A stretch of DNA of 64,000 nt. Source: Kitagawia praeruptora (taxonomy: Eukaryota; Streptophyta; Magnoliopsida; Apiales; Apiaceae). Of the stretch, positions 21,502 through 33,500 are shown one piece after another. The stretch covers positions 89,711,001 through 89,775,000 of the forward strand of contig CM075354.1 in assembly GCA_037693485.1 (NCBI GenBank). The letters run 5' to 3'. A program made the translations under genes and the position numbers. The notes below the pieces were generated by a model. The model searched no databases. It was not told where the DNA came from and was given only the letters and a program-made list of their open reading frames with translations. Each line of letters opens with the position of its first letter. Position 1 is the first letter of the stretch.

Positions 21502-23138
21502 ATAAATTCTGATCCTGAACCACAAAGCGTGGATGAATGTCGTCGAAGAAAAGACTGGCTAAAATGGAAAGACGCAATACAAACAGAATTAAATTCATTG
21601 CGAAAAAGAGAAGTATTCGGACCTGTTGTCCAAACACCAATTGGTGTAAACCCTGTTGGAAATAAATGGGTATTCATAAGAAAACGAAATGAAAAGAATG
21701 AAATAGTGAGATACAAAGCCCGACTTGTGGCTCAAGGGTTTTCTCAAAGACCTGACATTGATTATCAAGAGACATACTCACCAGTAATGGATGGAATTAC
21801 TTTTCGTGTCATATTAGGTATGGCATCTAATAAAGGACTGGAAACACGTCTTATGGACATCGTTACTGCATACCTATATGGTTCACTTGATAGTGAATTT
21901 TTTATGAAAATCCCAGAAGGGTTAAAAATGGATGAGATCAAGAAACCTCGTCATATATACTCCATTAAATTTCAACGATCATTGTATGGGTTGAAACAAT
22001 CTGGTCGTATGTGGTATAACAGACTTAGTCGTTATTTACAAAAGAATGGGTATATTAATAATCCGATTTGTCCATGCGTTTTTATCAAGAAATCACAATC
22101 TGGTTTTGTGATCATTGCTGTATATGTGGATGATTTGAATCTTGTAGGAACAACTACAGAGGTTGATAATGTTGTTATATATCTAAAGACAGAATTTGAA
22201 ATGAAAGATCTTGGAAAGACAAAATATTGTCTTGGTATACAGGTCGAGCACCTGTCATCAGGAATTTTCCTCCACCAATCCATGTATACAGAAAAAGTTT
22301 TGAGCAGATTTTACATGGATAAATCTCATCCTTTGACCACTCCAATGGTGGTTAGATCTTTAGAACCTGATAAAGATCCATTTCGACCACGAGAAGGTGA
22401 TGAAGATGTTCTTGGTCCTGAAATTATCTTGGTGCAATTGGTGCACTAATGTATCTTGCGAATAATACAAGGCCGGATATTGCATTTGCTGTGAATTTAT
22501 TGGCCAGGTTTAGCTCTGCTCCAGTGGACAGACATTGGAATGGGATAAAACATATATTTCGATATCTTCGTGGAACAGTTGATTTTGGGTTATTATTCCC
22601 GAAAAACTCGACACCTCAGTTGATTGGATATGCAGACGCTGGATATTTGTCTGACCCTCATTTTGGCAAATCACAAACTGGATATGTATTTACATATTGC
22701 GGTACAGCCATTTCCTGGAAATTCACAAAGCAAACTACAGTGGCAACCTCATCAAATCACTCAGAACTAATTGCAATTCATGAAGCCAGTAGAGAATGTG
22801 TTTGGTTGCGGTCTATCATCAAGAATATTCAAGAATCATGTGGATTACCAGACATCACGAGAAATCCCACTGTTATGTTTGAAGATAACACTGCATGTAT
22901 TGATCAACTCAAGGAAGGATATATCAAATGAGACAGAACGAAGCATATTTCACCAAAATTCTTCTACACTCATGAACTTCGAAAGAATGGTGAAATCGAT
23001 GTACAACAAATCCGATCATGCGACAACCTTGCAGACTTATTCACAAAATCATTACCGAATTCAACATTCAGAAAACTACGACATAATGTTGGAATACGTC
23101 GACTCAAGGACCTGTTGAAACAAAACTTCAATGAATAA
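21502..23138 (+). pseudogene. Copia reverse transcriptase and RNase H (broken)
   Basis: RT motifs: KREVFGPVVQTP, NKWVFIRKRNEKNEIVRYKA, ARLVAQGFSQRPDIDYQETY, LMDIVTAYLYGSLD, SLYGLKQSGRMWYN and catalytic YVDDLNLVG. A frameshift just before 22440 moves the protein from the frame ending at 22449 to the one running 22449-22931 (MYLANNTRPDIAFAVNLLAR, GYADAGYLSDPHFGKSQTGY, TSSNHSELIAIHEASRECVW). A TGA at 22929-22931 interrupts the run before DRTKHISPKFFYTHEL. The natural end is near 23138. Three defects make it a pseudogene. Confidence 0.9.
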
Positions 23139-23259
23139 CTGGTTTTCTTCCAAGGAGAGATTGTACTCTTTTTCCTTCGTCAAAGTTTTTATCCCACTGG
23201 GTTTTTCTTTGAAAAGGTTTTAACGAGGCAGTCTATGATCCATACTAAAAACGACAATC

Positions 23260-23268
23260 AAGGGGGAG
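23260..23268 (+). promoter_or_regulatory. Outer copia polypurine tract
   Basis: AAGGGGGAG directly precedes the LTR start TGTTGTAAAG. Confidence 0.8.
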
Positions 23269-23482
23269 TGTTGTAAAGTGATTGTCACTTTTGTCAAATA
23301 TGGCTAGCTACTTTTATCAATATCTCTATCTATTTTTACTATAAGAGAAAAATGGACCTGAGGTTGTCCACAGGGTCTTCTCCTAAGGTTATAACAATTT
23401 CTACTTATAAAGTAAGGGCTCCGCAGGGGCATTTTTGTAATTACAAATTTTTTTTCACAATGATTTACATAAATACCCTCAC

Positions 23483-23562
23483 ATTTGTATTGTAAATGTT
23501 TTAACCTCAGGATGCTCTCTATATTTGTATTGTAAATGTTTTAACCTCAGGATGCTCTCTAT
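23483..23562. repeat. Two tandem copies of a 40-bp unit in the copia LTR
   Basis: Units 23483-23522 and 23523-23562 are identical and contain TTTTAACCTCAGGATGCTC. They lie in U3. Confidence 0.9.
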
Positions 23563-23577
23563 ATTGTATATTTACAT

Positions 23578-24284
23578 TAGGGGTGTTCAAACAATCCGTC
23601 AAACCGTGAATCCGGACCGGACCACAACAATCCGAACCAACAAAAACCGAAACCGTAAAACCGTTGTTAGTGGTTCGGTTAACCGGACCGTTTATGCATA
23701 AATGGTTTGGTTATGGTTTTCAATATTTTAAAACCGGTTAAATCAAACCGGACCGTTATATAATAATACGCTAAAAATTCTAGTAGATAATTATAAGTTA
23801 AGATTATAACTTATAGTACGTAATGTATATACGTATATTTAATAAAAAAAATTAAATTATTTAATAAATCTAATATTGAGTTAATTATCAATATTTTGTA
23901 ATTCTACACTAAATTAATTTGTTTACTATTTATATAAATTCAATTGAATTATATAAATGTAATACGTAAACAGGAGACTAAAGATTGATAAACAAATATT
24001 GTAATACATATATGTAGTGTATAATATTTATGTTTATTAAATTTTATTTATATTTATTTAAATTACAATTTCATTTTTAAGTTTAACAAAAATTAAAAAA
24101 ATAATATGGTATATAGTTCAAACCGTGGTTCGAAACTGGACCAATCCGTTCTTCTATGGTCTGGTTTGGTTTGGTCTTGGCATCTAACTGGTCTGGTTTG
24201 GTTTTAATTTTTGAAAAACCGTTTATATTGGTTTGGTTCGGAAAAATCAAGAATCCGGACCAAACCAATCCGTGAACACCCCTA
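23578..24284. mobile_element. hAT-type MITE (707 bp) in the copia LTR
   Basis: Ends TAGGGGTGTTCA and TGAACACCCCTA are perfect 12-bp inverted repeats. The 8-bp duplication ATTTACAT is at 23570-23577 and 24285-24292. The subterminal zones are rich in AACCGGACC/GGTTTGGTT words; the core is A+T-rich and noncoding. This family differs from the MITE at 1399-2146. Confidence 0.93.
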
Positions 24285-24303
24285 ATTTACATAAGCCCTT
24301 TAG

Positions 24304-24310
24304 TATAAAT
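24304..24310 (+). promoter_or_regulatory. TATA box in the copia LTR, facing the DUF1664 gene
   Basis: TATAAAT lies 191 bp upstream of the DUF1664 start codon, in the same orientation. Transcription from about 24335-24345 would run straight into the gene. That it is used is inference. Confidence 0.5.
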
Positions 24311-24500
24311 ACCTTGCCATTGTGAATGAATAAAAGACCCGTGAGCAAGTTCATCTCTATATTTGCTATCCTTCTCTCTCTTGTTTTAATAGCTCTTTTA
24401 TTTAAGCTAGTTTATTACAACATATAGTAAGTTAAATTAAGTTGAGCAAGCATAGTTGATTAGAGAGGGAGGAGAGACGAGGGTTTGCTAAACAAGCGAT

Positions 24501-27500
24501 ATGGCGATGCAAGCCGGTATGGGGCTCTCTAAGATTGTTATCATAGTTGGAGCAGGTACTATATTTTTTATTTATATTCATACAATTTTTCTTTTGTTTT
24601 TTTTAATAACGATCTTTACTCATTGCCTGTAATTGATCAATTTGGTGCAGGCTACACAAGTACTGTTCTTCTCAAAAACGGTAAATTATCTGATATTTTG
24701 GGTGATATCCAGGTACTTTATATTCTTTGAAATTTCGTGTTTCGATTTCATTTCATTTCAGTCCGTGATGTGTTTCGATTTTGTTGGCAGTCGCTTGTGA
24801 AAGGATATGAAAACAATGGGGAAGATGGTGAATCTGATGCCATTGCTACACAGGTACATATTTAGTGTTGGGAACACCTGACTATTGGTTTGAAATGAAT
24901 GTTTTGGTTGCTGTTTGTTGAGTTGTTATGTGCTTTAGTTTGCGGATATTAATCCTGTTTATATTTTGGATTCAACTAGAGATATATGAAAGTGAAAGGT
25001 TGGGGGATGTTTGGGTATGGGGTATTTCATTTATTAAAAGGGATGTTTGGTGTGGTATAAGTGAAATATATTGTTAAAGGGAAATTTACGCATCTGTGCT
25101 CTTGTAGTTAGTGGTGTAAAGTTTTCTCTTTTCTTGCAGTTCCGGGATATTTGGTTAGAGGTCCATCTTGCTAGTATTTTTACATATTTTCTTAGTTGCT
25201 AGCGCTATTTTGGTATTGTTCAATTGTGATCCTGTTTGCGTTGGACCTTGTAGGATACTTTTAAAGAAATATGAGTATATTCCCTAGACATGTAAATTTT
25301 CTAGTTCTTCTTGCTTGATTTTAGGTTCGTCGCTTAGCAATGGAGGTCCGACAACTGGCATCGGCTCGACAAATCACTATTCTGAATGGAAGCTCTGGCG
25401 GTTTGTCTTCTTGTACCTGAACAATCATAATAGATAAACATAAATCATTAATCATTTTCCTTTGTAACTTTAGTTGATGATTGACATAATAATTGACATG
25501 CTAGTGCTCACAAACATATTTGAAATGTCATATACAACTTAGGTTACCATAAACTAACTCTTCAAACCCGATTTCGCGAAACTTCTAAAACTTCTCTTTC
25601 TATCTTTTCTCCCATTTTCCATCTCGCACATATATTTACAAAATCAAAATTCAAATACATTGATCTATTTAATTTATCATTCTCTTCTTTATTCTACATC
25701 TCTCACAATCTTCAATATTCTTCTCTTCAAATTACAGACCATCTGTATTTTATTTCGTCACAAGTCCTGCATGTTCTGCAATTCATTTGACCGCAAGCTT
25801 GTCAAGTATTACTTGTTGGAGTAAATTATTCAATTGTTTTAATGGCTTAAGATGTCTGAGTGTACGCAACATATAGCGCTGCCTGATGAGCTTCCATAGT
25901 AGTGAACGATAAGTTGAGAAACTTGAAGTTGTGTGATCTTTTATGTTCTGGTAAAACTGATTAATGAAAGCTTATAATAAGGTAAGACATTTCAAACATT
26001 CCCGGTTACATAGTAGAGAGAGAACCTTTTTCGTTGTAGAAAAGAATCAAACTTTTTCGTCAATAATAGTCCAGAGGCAGTGAATTTTAGCCCACGATAA
26101 GTGAGGATGCCTAAGTTTCCATTGAGGTCAACAAGTTCTGATTTCTGAGACAAACATAATTGATTGGGGAATCAAGAAAAAAGGATAAAGTTCAATGCCA
26201 ATACAAGTGTATGATCATCAAGTCCAAATGACTTATTCCGAACAATGGTGGTTGTTATATTTAGGACTGGATGTCATTCACCTAGATATATACTGTGTTA
26301 TGGAGTTGTGAGTTGATGCAGAAATGCCATGTCGGAGTGAAGTAAAGATCATGAGTTTGTGTCAACTGAATGTTTTGAAATAGCAAAACTAATTTAAGGC
26401 CATTTAGTACACAGAAAAATGGCATTTCAAGAAAAAGTATGTAGGATCAAGTGGCAGGTTTAAAAACTTTAATGACATGAAAACCCTTTTCCAGGGTTTC
26501 CTTTTCAGAACTTTTCATTTATATTAATCTTAATACTGATCCAAGATTGTGTGTTTGTCATCCCGTACCTAATGATTTGCCGAAGTAATAATTGTGCAAG
26601 GGACTTGCGATTACAAGGTAATTTACGTGACTGAGACTAGAGGGCAAAAAAGAACAAATAGTCCTTTCATGCTAAACTTTTTGATTTACTTGTTCTCATA
26701 TCCCATATAAATTTCATCCTTATATATACGGTAGTACTTTTACCATATAATTTCAACAAATGTATTGGTGCAAAACTACACCTTGATATATTTTTCAGAC
26801 AGTAAATTTTCATTACATATGTATTGTCTCACTTGTTACACTTATCCTGAAGGAAGTTGAACCTTCCTTGTTTTGTGTGAAATGAAATAGTGAAAAAATT
26901 TATAAAATTAAGTTTACGAGAAATTTATACTTTAAATTTTAATAGATTACTTTAGTGTCCAGAGGTTTTGATTGGTTATATAAATTATAAACACGTTTAT
27001 AGGAAATGATTTTAGTGGAGAGCTTCTGGGTGAAAATATAATTAGGTAACAGCATGAAAAAGTAGAATTAGGATGTACGTCATGTATTTGAGATATTTGA
27101 TAAAAGAATAAGGGCTCCTTTAGTTACCATTGAATAAGCTTCATTAAAGCTAGCTTTTAGAATGTATCTTGCTGCATGTGTATGTTTAAGTGTCTGCATG
27201 GATATATGCATACTGTGCTAATAGTCTTCTGATGTTTGTCATGCTTCATATCTTTTATGTTTTTCTGTGTAGTGCGTTGTAATAATTTAAGCCTTTGCCT
27301 AAAAAAATTATGAATAATACAACCAGGTAAAGTAACCTCCCTCGTACTACCAGTTGCTGCTGTTGGAGCTCTGGGTTATGGATACATGTGGTGGAAGGTA
27401 TAGTATTATTTCTTTCCCCCCTCTTGGTGGGGCCTAGATATCTTCTTTAAACATTATATTAATTAGATGATGTTATTATTTGTTTTAAAAAGGTACTTGT

Positions 27501-30500
27501 TTAAGAAAAAATGCGTTGAGAATTCAGGGATAGCCTGGTGTCATATTCTCATTTGCAGTTCTATTAAACGTGTGTAGCACAACGAAGGGCAAAAGCATCT
27601 TGTAGCATAAGTGCCACAAAGCGCGGATGCATGGCAGACAACTATTTACATATTTCATGGTACATAATGTCAAAAATTATAATTTATAGATAGTAAGATA
27701 TTTGGAATTAAACTTAACTGTCATAAATGGTAAAACATCCAAATTCATTGTCTAGAATTCATCACATAGATTCAAAGTCTAAAATTATTTGTTGTCAAAG
27801 TAAAAATGAAATTAATAACTAATTCATTGTTCATGTTCATCTCCAACAAGATTCACAAAATCATCTTTTTCACTATTATGATACGGATCCTCATCAAATT
27901 TAGCTTCATCTCCATCCTCTTTCTCAATGACATCATCAATCAAACATCTTTTCGATGATGATATAGGAGAAGCATGTTTCCGAGGATCCCTCCGATGCGA
28001 CCTATAATAATATATAATGCTAAATTCCTTTTAAGATTTAACTTTGTACCTATTGAAGACTTAATCCTTAAACTTCTAAGTTCTAACCTCTTAGTAGAGT
28101 AACGATACTTTCCGACTCTGGAAGCAAAAACAATATCCTTGTAATCCTTGTATTGAATTCTGTAATAGATTAAACTAAGAATCTCACTGAAACTGTAAAT
28201 TTGATTTCAAACTCGCTCACAAATGGAATTTCAGATAACGAACGTTCATAACAAAAGGATAACTACTGACTTTCGAGAGGTCAGCTCTCTCCCAAAGAAA
28301 ACAATAACACAAAATGATAATACTCAGCATAAACCCTAATCCAAGCCCTCCGCTTTTTTTTATTTTGATTCGCAACTTCTGTCTTTTACTCTTTTACCCC
28401 TTGACTGTTTTTGTTGACCTACAATACTGAAATATTCCTCTGGGCCTTATATGCTTCTGTCTGGAGTACTTAATTAAATCATTGGGCTGTGGAGTCATAA
28501 CATTACCCCGGCCCCAAAGACTCACCTTGTCCTCAAGGTGGAAATGTGGATGCTGGTGTTGGACTCTGGTAACATCTTCCCATGAAGCCGGTGTCACATA
28601 AGGCCTGCTAGGAGACTGACCTGATCCCGTGGGAAGAAACCTGGTACGACTGCACCTTTTCAACTTTGCAATAGCTTCGTGTGGCCTCCTGTCCATGAGA
28701 TCCAGATAAATTGCTTTCAAAATGGCTCCTGGGCTATCAATTATTGCTGACAGCGCTTGAAACACAACTCTGTCAGCTTGCTCGAGATCTCCTTGTATAG
28801 CAGAGATTGCAGCAAGGTCTGCATAAATAGTTCCACGAGCCTCATCAGGATTGAGGAAAACAAGACCCTGTGATCCATCAAGTGAAGACGTATCATCAAC
28901 CACATACTCCATATTTTCCGACTCCTCACACCCCTCATTATTATCAGTGTGCCACCTTTTGCAGTCTTCTTTGGTGTAGGGGAGCTCCGCATGACTTCTA
29001 CTAGACATACAGACCAACGATTGGTCAGCAGCTTCTTTTGGTTGATTGAACAGACAGAGAGCCTCAGCTGCATACACATTTCCCAAGAAGACGTGAATTC
29101 TGGAAGATTCTGCAATTTTCAGGAGGGTCCTTGCAATCGACAAGGCCTTCAAAGGATTTCCCAGTTCTAACTCAACGTATGCCAAATCAGCAAGAACAGA
29201 TTGTCTTATAATCTTGTTCTCTTTTCTACAAATTTCATCATAGTAAAAAATGTAGCTTTGTAAGGCATTATTCCGATTATTTACACTGTTTTGATATTTT
29301 ATTTCCCCATTTGAACTGAAGTGTCCATCCCAATTATAGTTCAGCAAGTGAAATACATTCCGCGAACATTGTCGAGCAAGAGGCATTGAACGTTTAAGTA
29401 ATCTATCATCACCCGAAAGTAACTCTTCCCTCCCAGAAAAATCCACCTGCCCATTACTCAATTTTTTATCTTCTAAAACAAGATTCCTCCATTTTCCTCG
29501 GCCAATGACATGTATGTTAACATCTGGTATGCTAGATGAAGCTTGATTGGACTCCAGAAGTCCCTTTTCTGAAGCCATCAGACAACATTCAACAATGCGG
29601 AGCCACAACAGGGGATGATTATAAAAAACTAAACTGCCTCTATAGAAACAGCGAACAGCAAGTACCTGTTTCCCACAAGCCAAATACTGCACACCACAAT
29701 TGTATACTATAAAGAGGGATTTATCCTGTGAGAATGTTGATAGTGTTAAAGGTTTTTCTTTCCATAGCAATGAGCTACTCTCTAGCGCCTTATAAAAGAA
29801 TACAGTGGATGTTTGATGTTTTCCGCGGCGATAATAGATGCAGCCTAGGTTATACATGATAGAAGTTTCCAGTTCTGTTTGATTGCTCGAAGCCATTAAA
29901 AACTTAACAGATTCACGATGATTCCCTCGAGCATATTCAAGCTGGAACTTAACAAATGTAACTTTAGTTCTTCCCAGAAATGATACGGTACTTCTATGGT
30001 TTCCAGAGAAAATGCCAGGTCTCCATTGCCTCCGAGAAAATTTAAACCCACCATCACCATTATTCAAAAACTTGAGCCCCTTCTCGAGCTCCTTACCAGA
30101 ACGACCATCAATCTTGGTTTGAATTTCAGCAAACTTGACCATGTGACAAGTGCAACAACCACGAACTGGAGCATACCCATTTCCAATCTGACAAGGGTAG
30201 TTCATGATGATAACTTGGGCAGTACAGTTGGCAGCTTCCACGGCTGGATCATCCTTGGAGTTGGAGGCAACATAGCCACGCTTGTGCAGAGCTAAAACAA
30301 GTTCTTCAACAACTAAGATTGCATTCATTTTGGAGTCAGCCCTCCAGGTATTGCCACTGTCACCATTTGAGATTTGGGTTCTGAAAAGCACATACACATT
30401 GCCTGGTTTGGAAAATAATTCTACTGAATCAAAAGTACCAGATTCAATCTTCATCCCGGATATCCCATCACGAGGATGGCGACTAGAAGGACAATCAGAA

Positions 30501-33500
30501 CCTTCATTTTCGGACTTTGTTTCAGTAGTAGCAGAGAGGAGCCTACTCTTCACATCTTTTGTATCAGGATTCTTGGTTTCCAATTCAGGCTTCTTTTCTG
30601 TAACCGGACAAGCCAAATTCCTAACTTTTGGTCCTACTGCATTGCCATTATAATCAGAGTGAGAGCTTGTATCACTTTGAGCTTGCATTACCATATAATT
30701 GCATTGAGCACCATCGGACTTTCCATTAATCTCAAGTGAATTTGCACAGCCACCTATCCGTTCCTCAAGATTTGTCTGTAAGCTGCCAGATTTTTTCGTC
30801 ATTGTCACCTCACCATTTGTCACCCCTGTATTGTCACTAGGAATATTGTCGTCGGGCTGAATGCCATGTTCAAGATAGTAGAGCTCCCAACCTAAATTAC
30901 CAATTTGAATCCCGGCTTGACCTGTGTGTATGCTTATTATCTCTATTTGCTTATTATCAACTTGCAACTCTTGAAATTTTGCTAGCTCAATTGCCCCTTG
31001 CAAGGTCATAGGTAACCACAAGCTGATGGGTTCACGAATATCTTCCTTCAGGCCATTTATGAAATTGTGAACTAGCATTTCTTCAGTGAATACAAACTCA
31101 TATACGAACTCTGCTATTTCCTTAGTTTGTAAGAAATTAATCTCGTACTCATCAACTGAGCAAACTTGTTGGAGATATAACGGATTTACTAGATAGCCAG
31201 GATTGTCCACCTTAAGGCTGTCAAATCGAATTAGTAGATCGTGTAAGAACTTCTGCCAACCTACTTGTTCCTTTGTTGTTTCATAAAAGCATTTATACCA
31301 AACCTTGGCCTTGCCTCTAAAATGAGTACCTGCTATATTGATTTTTTTTTCATCACTACCAGTAAAATATTTTCCAACTTTCAATATCCACTCCCTTGGG
31401 TTAGTACCATCAAAACTTCGTGAGTCCCGTGATTCCCATGCTTCGTAACTTCTTTCCCATCCCTGTAGTACACTAGTATTGGAATTGACAGGAGTTGTAT
31501 CATTATAATTAATGAAATTTGGGACTTGAGTTGTGCCCATAGATTTACTATTGGGACTTTCATCAAACACCTTGGATGCAGACTGCTTACTATAATTTTC
31601 TTCAAACATTTGAGGTGCATAACTTTTAGTGGTGTAGATAGATGGCAATGACACTGGAGGTGGTTCATACTCATGTGCATAATACCTGTTAGGGTCACCA
31701 ATCTCAGGTACACCCACGTTCACCGCCCTTGGACCCATTTCTATTGAACTAAGGTGGCTCGCAATACCCTCGACCACCTCCGAAATCGACTCCTGTGACT
31801 CCCGGTCGCAATTGATTCTCCATTCTAATCGACTCGCCATGGTGTCAACCTCCTCCCCTAATTTCCTTTGGCTCTCCATAACCCACTCTTCTAGAGAATG
31901 ACGCATCGCATCCATCGCATGCTCCACCGACTTCTTAACCATCTCCGACATCGATTCCCCCAGATCTTCGAACACATCAACCCGCTGTTTATCACTAGGT
32001 GAACCCATTGGATCAATGCTCTGATACCACTTGTAATAGATTAAACTAAGAATCTCACTGAAACTGTAAATTTGATTTCAAACTCGCTCACAAATGGAAT
32101 TTCAGATAACGAACGTTCATAACAAAAGGATAACTACTGACTTTCGAGAGGTCAGCTCTCTCCCAAAGAAAACAATAACACAAAATGATAATACTCAGCA
32201 TAAACCCTAATCCAAGCCCTCCGCCTTTTTTTATTTTGCTTCGCAACTTCTGTCTTTTACTCTTTTACCCCTGGACTGTTTTTGTTGACCTACAATACTG
32301 AAATATTCCTCTGGGCCTTATATGCTTCTGTCTGGAGTACTTAATTAAATCATTGGGCTGTGGAGTCATAACAAATTCATCTGCCTTGGAAGAAATCATA
32401 ACCATCCTCATCTTTATCATCTTCGCCGTCAAGCTTGCCAACAACCATTCATTTCTGTAATATATCTCTGTGAACAAGATGGGATCAAAGGTGTCATGGA
32501 TGGAGTTCATATCTGCCCCTCAAAGACAAACAACTAGTTATTTAACTTCTATCATTCAAGTCTGTATCTTTTCTTGCTATAAAGCTACAAAGACAAAGTA
32601 CAAAGATTCAGAACAATTAATAGGACTTATTGACGAGGCTTATTAAAGAGGTTGCCAAAGTACGTGCTTAAATGCACTACACTTTCTCTCGCATCAAGAT
32701 GAGCTACACGTGAGACTAAGGATCCAAATCGCAAAATTTTAGCTCCAGATTTTGTGCAAAATACGCAGCCTAGCCCCCATTATGCAGTTACATATATAAA
32801 TTTGAAAATCAAGGCAGATTGCATAATGTGAGAAATATGGGAGATTTTAACTTATGAATCATTTTTTCCTGGAATTTAGATTGATCTCTGCCTAATAGGC
32901 CTAGGAAAGCCCCATAAGCCTTCTGCCCTCTTATATGTTATATGTCTCCAATTGTTCTCCAATATTATCTTGCGCCGTCACATAGGTTACCATTTTCTGA
33001 ATGGATCTGTACAATCCAAGGGTAACCTCTTTATCCGTTTTAAACTCATGATATGTGTAATATAAATCAGTATTGAGATAATATGCAGCAACTTGTAAAG
33101 GTTGATGCAGTTCAACATCCAATCTAGTGTCGATTCAAAAGAATTGTTGGTATTTCTTGACATTGTTATTGAAAGCAGATGCAATAGACTCTTTAGCTCT
33201 ATCCATATCCTCATAAATGTAACCTGTAGCTTGTTTTTTTTCGCCATCAATCAACCAAAGAACTTTCACGAGGGCGTGCCACTTTTAGAGCACCGACGAT
33301 ATTGTCTCGAAAACCAGGAATCAAGGATTACCACAGACTCTTCTGCCATTTGGGTTGTAGTAGAAGCTGCTGACTTATCTTTGTGAAATAAACATCAATT
33401 GGAGATTATTCCATATTTTCTGGATCCTATACAAAGTGAGGAAAGATATGGCAAATCTTGTCTTTGCCAACTTCCTCTGTGATGTCAATTCTCTTAGCAT

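Larger units (their letters stand above)
19556..24422 (+). mobile_element. Outer Ty1/copia retrotransposon, 3' part
   Basis: After the Athila insertion the copia pol resumes at 19556, is interrupted by a solo LTR, continues to 23138, and is followed by a polypurine tract and a 3' LTR. Frame continuity across the solo LTR is exact: the ATAAA duplication rebuilds the word DINSDPE. Gag, protease and integrase lie left of the window. The element ends 78 bp before a host gene start codon. Confidence 0.88.
23269..24422 (+). repeat. Outer copia 3' LTR with an inserted MITE
   Basis: It begins TGTTGTAA and ends TTACAACA, 8-bp inverted termini. Without the MITE and its duplication it is about 440 bp. 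It contains two perfect copies of a 40-bp unit (23483-23562) and, after the MITE, TATAAAT at 24304-24310. It stops 78 bp before the DUF1664 start codon. Confidence 0.88.
28161..32373 (-). mobile_element. Complete chimeric LTR retrotransposon carrying host-gene pieces
   Basis: Total length 4213 bp, in minus orientation. The two 342-bp LTRs differ at three positions (counted by eye, 0.9%). The 5-bp duplication AATTC is at 28156-28160 and 32374-32378. A primer site (TGGTATCAGAGC) and a polypurine tract are in the right places. The only frame is 1204 codons. RT, protease and integrase are absent, so it must be mobilised in trans. Remnants of a gypsy pol end (FHLEDKVSLWGRGNV) just before the polypurine tract suggest that the parent was a Ty3/gypsy element whose pol was replaced by captured host sequence. 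It sits antisense to the DUF1664 gene. Confidence 0.95.

Noticed and set aside
28741..29115. Additional minus-strand frame overlapping the chimeric CDS
   Set aside because: Out-of-frame shadow of the CNOT10 part.
31381..31713. Short minus-strand frame near the chimeric Gag
   Set aside because: Out-of-frame shadow.
28394..32008. Chimeric frame as a normal host CNOT10 gene
   Set aside because: It lies entirely between two LTRs with primer site and polypurine tract, starts with Gag, has no introns and contains tubulin and EF-1-alpha pieces.
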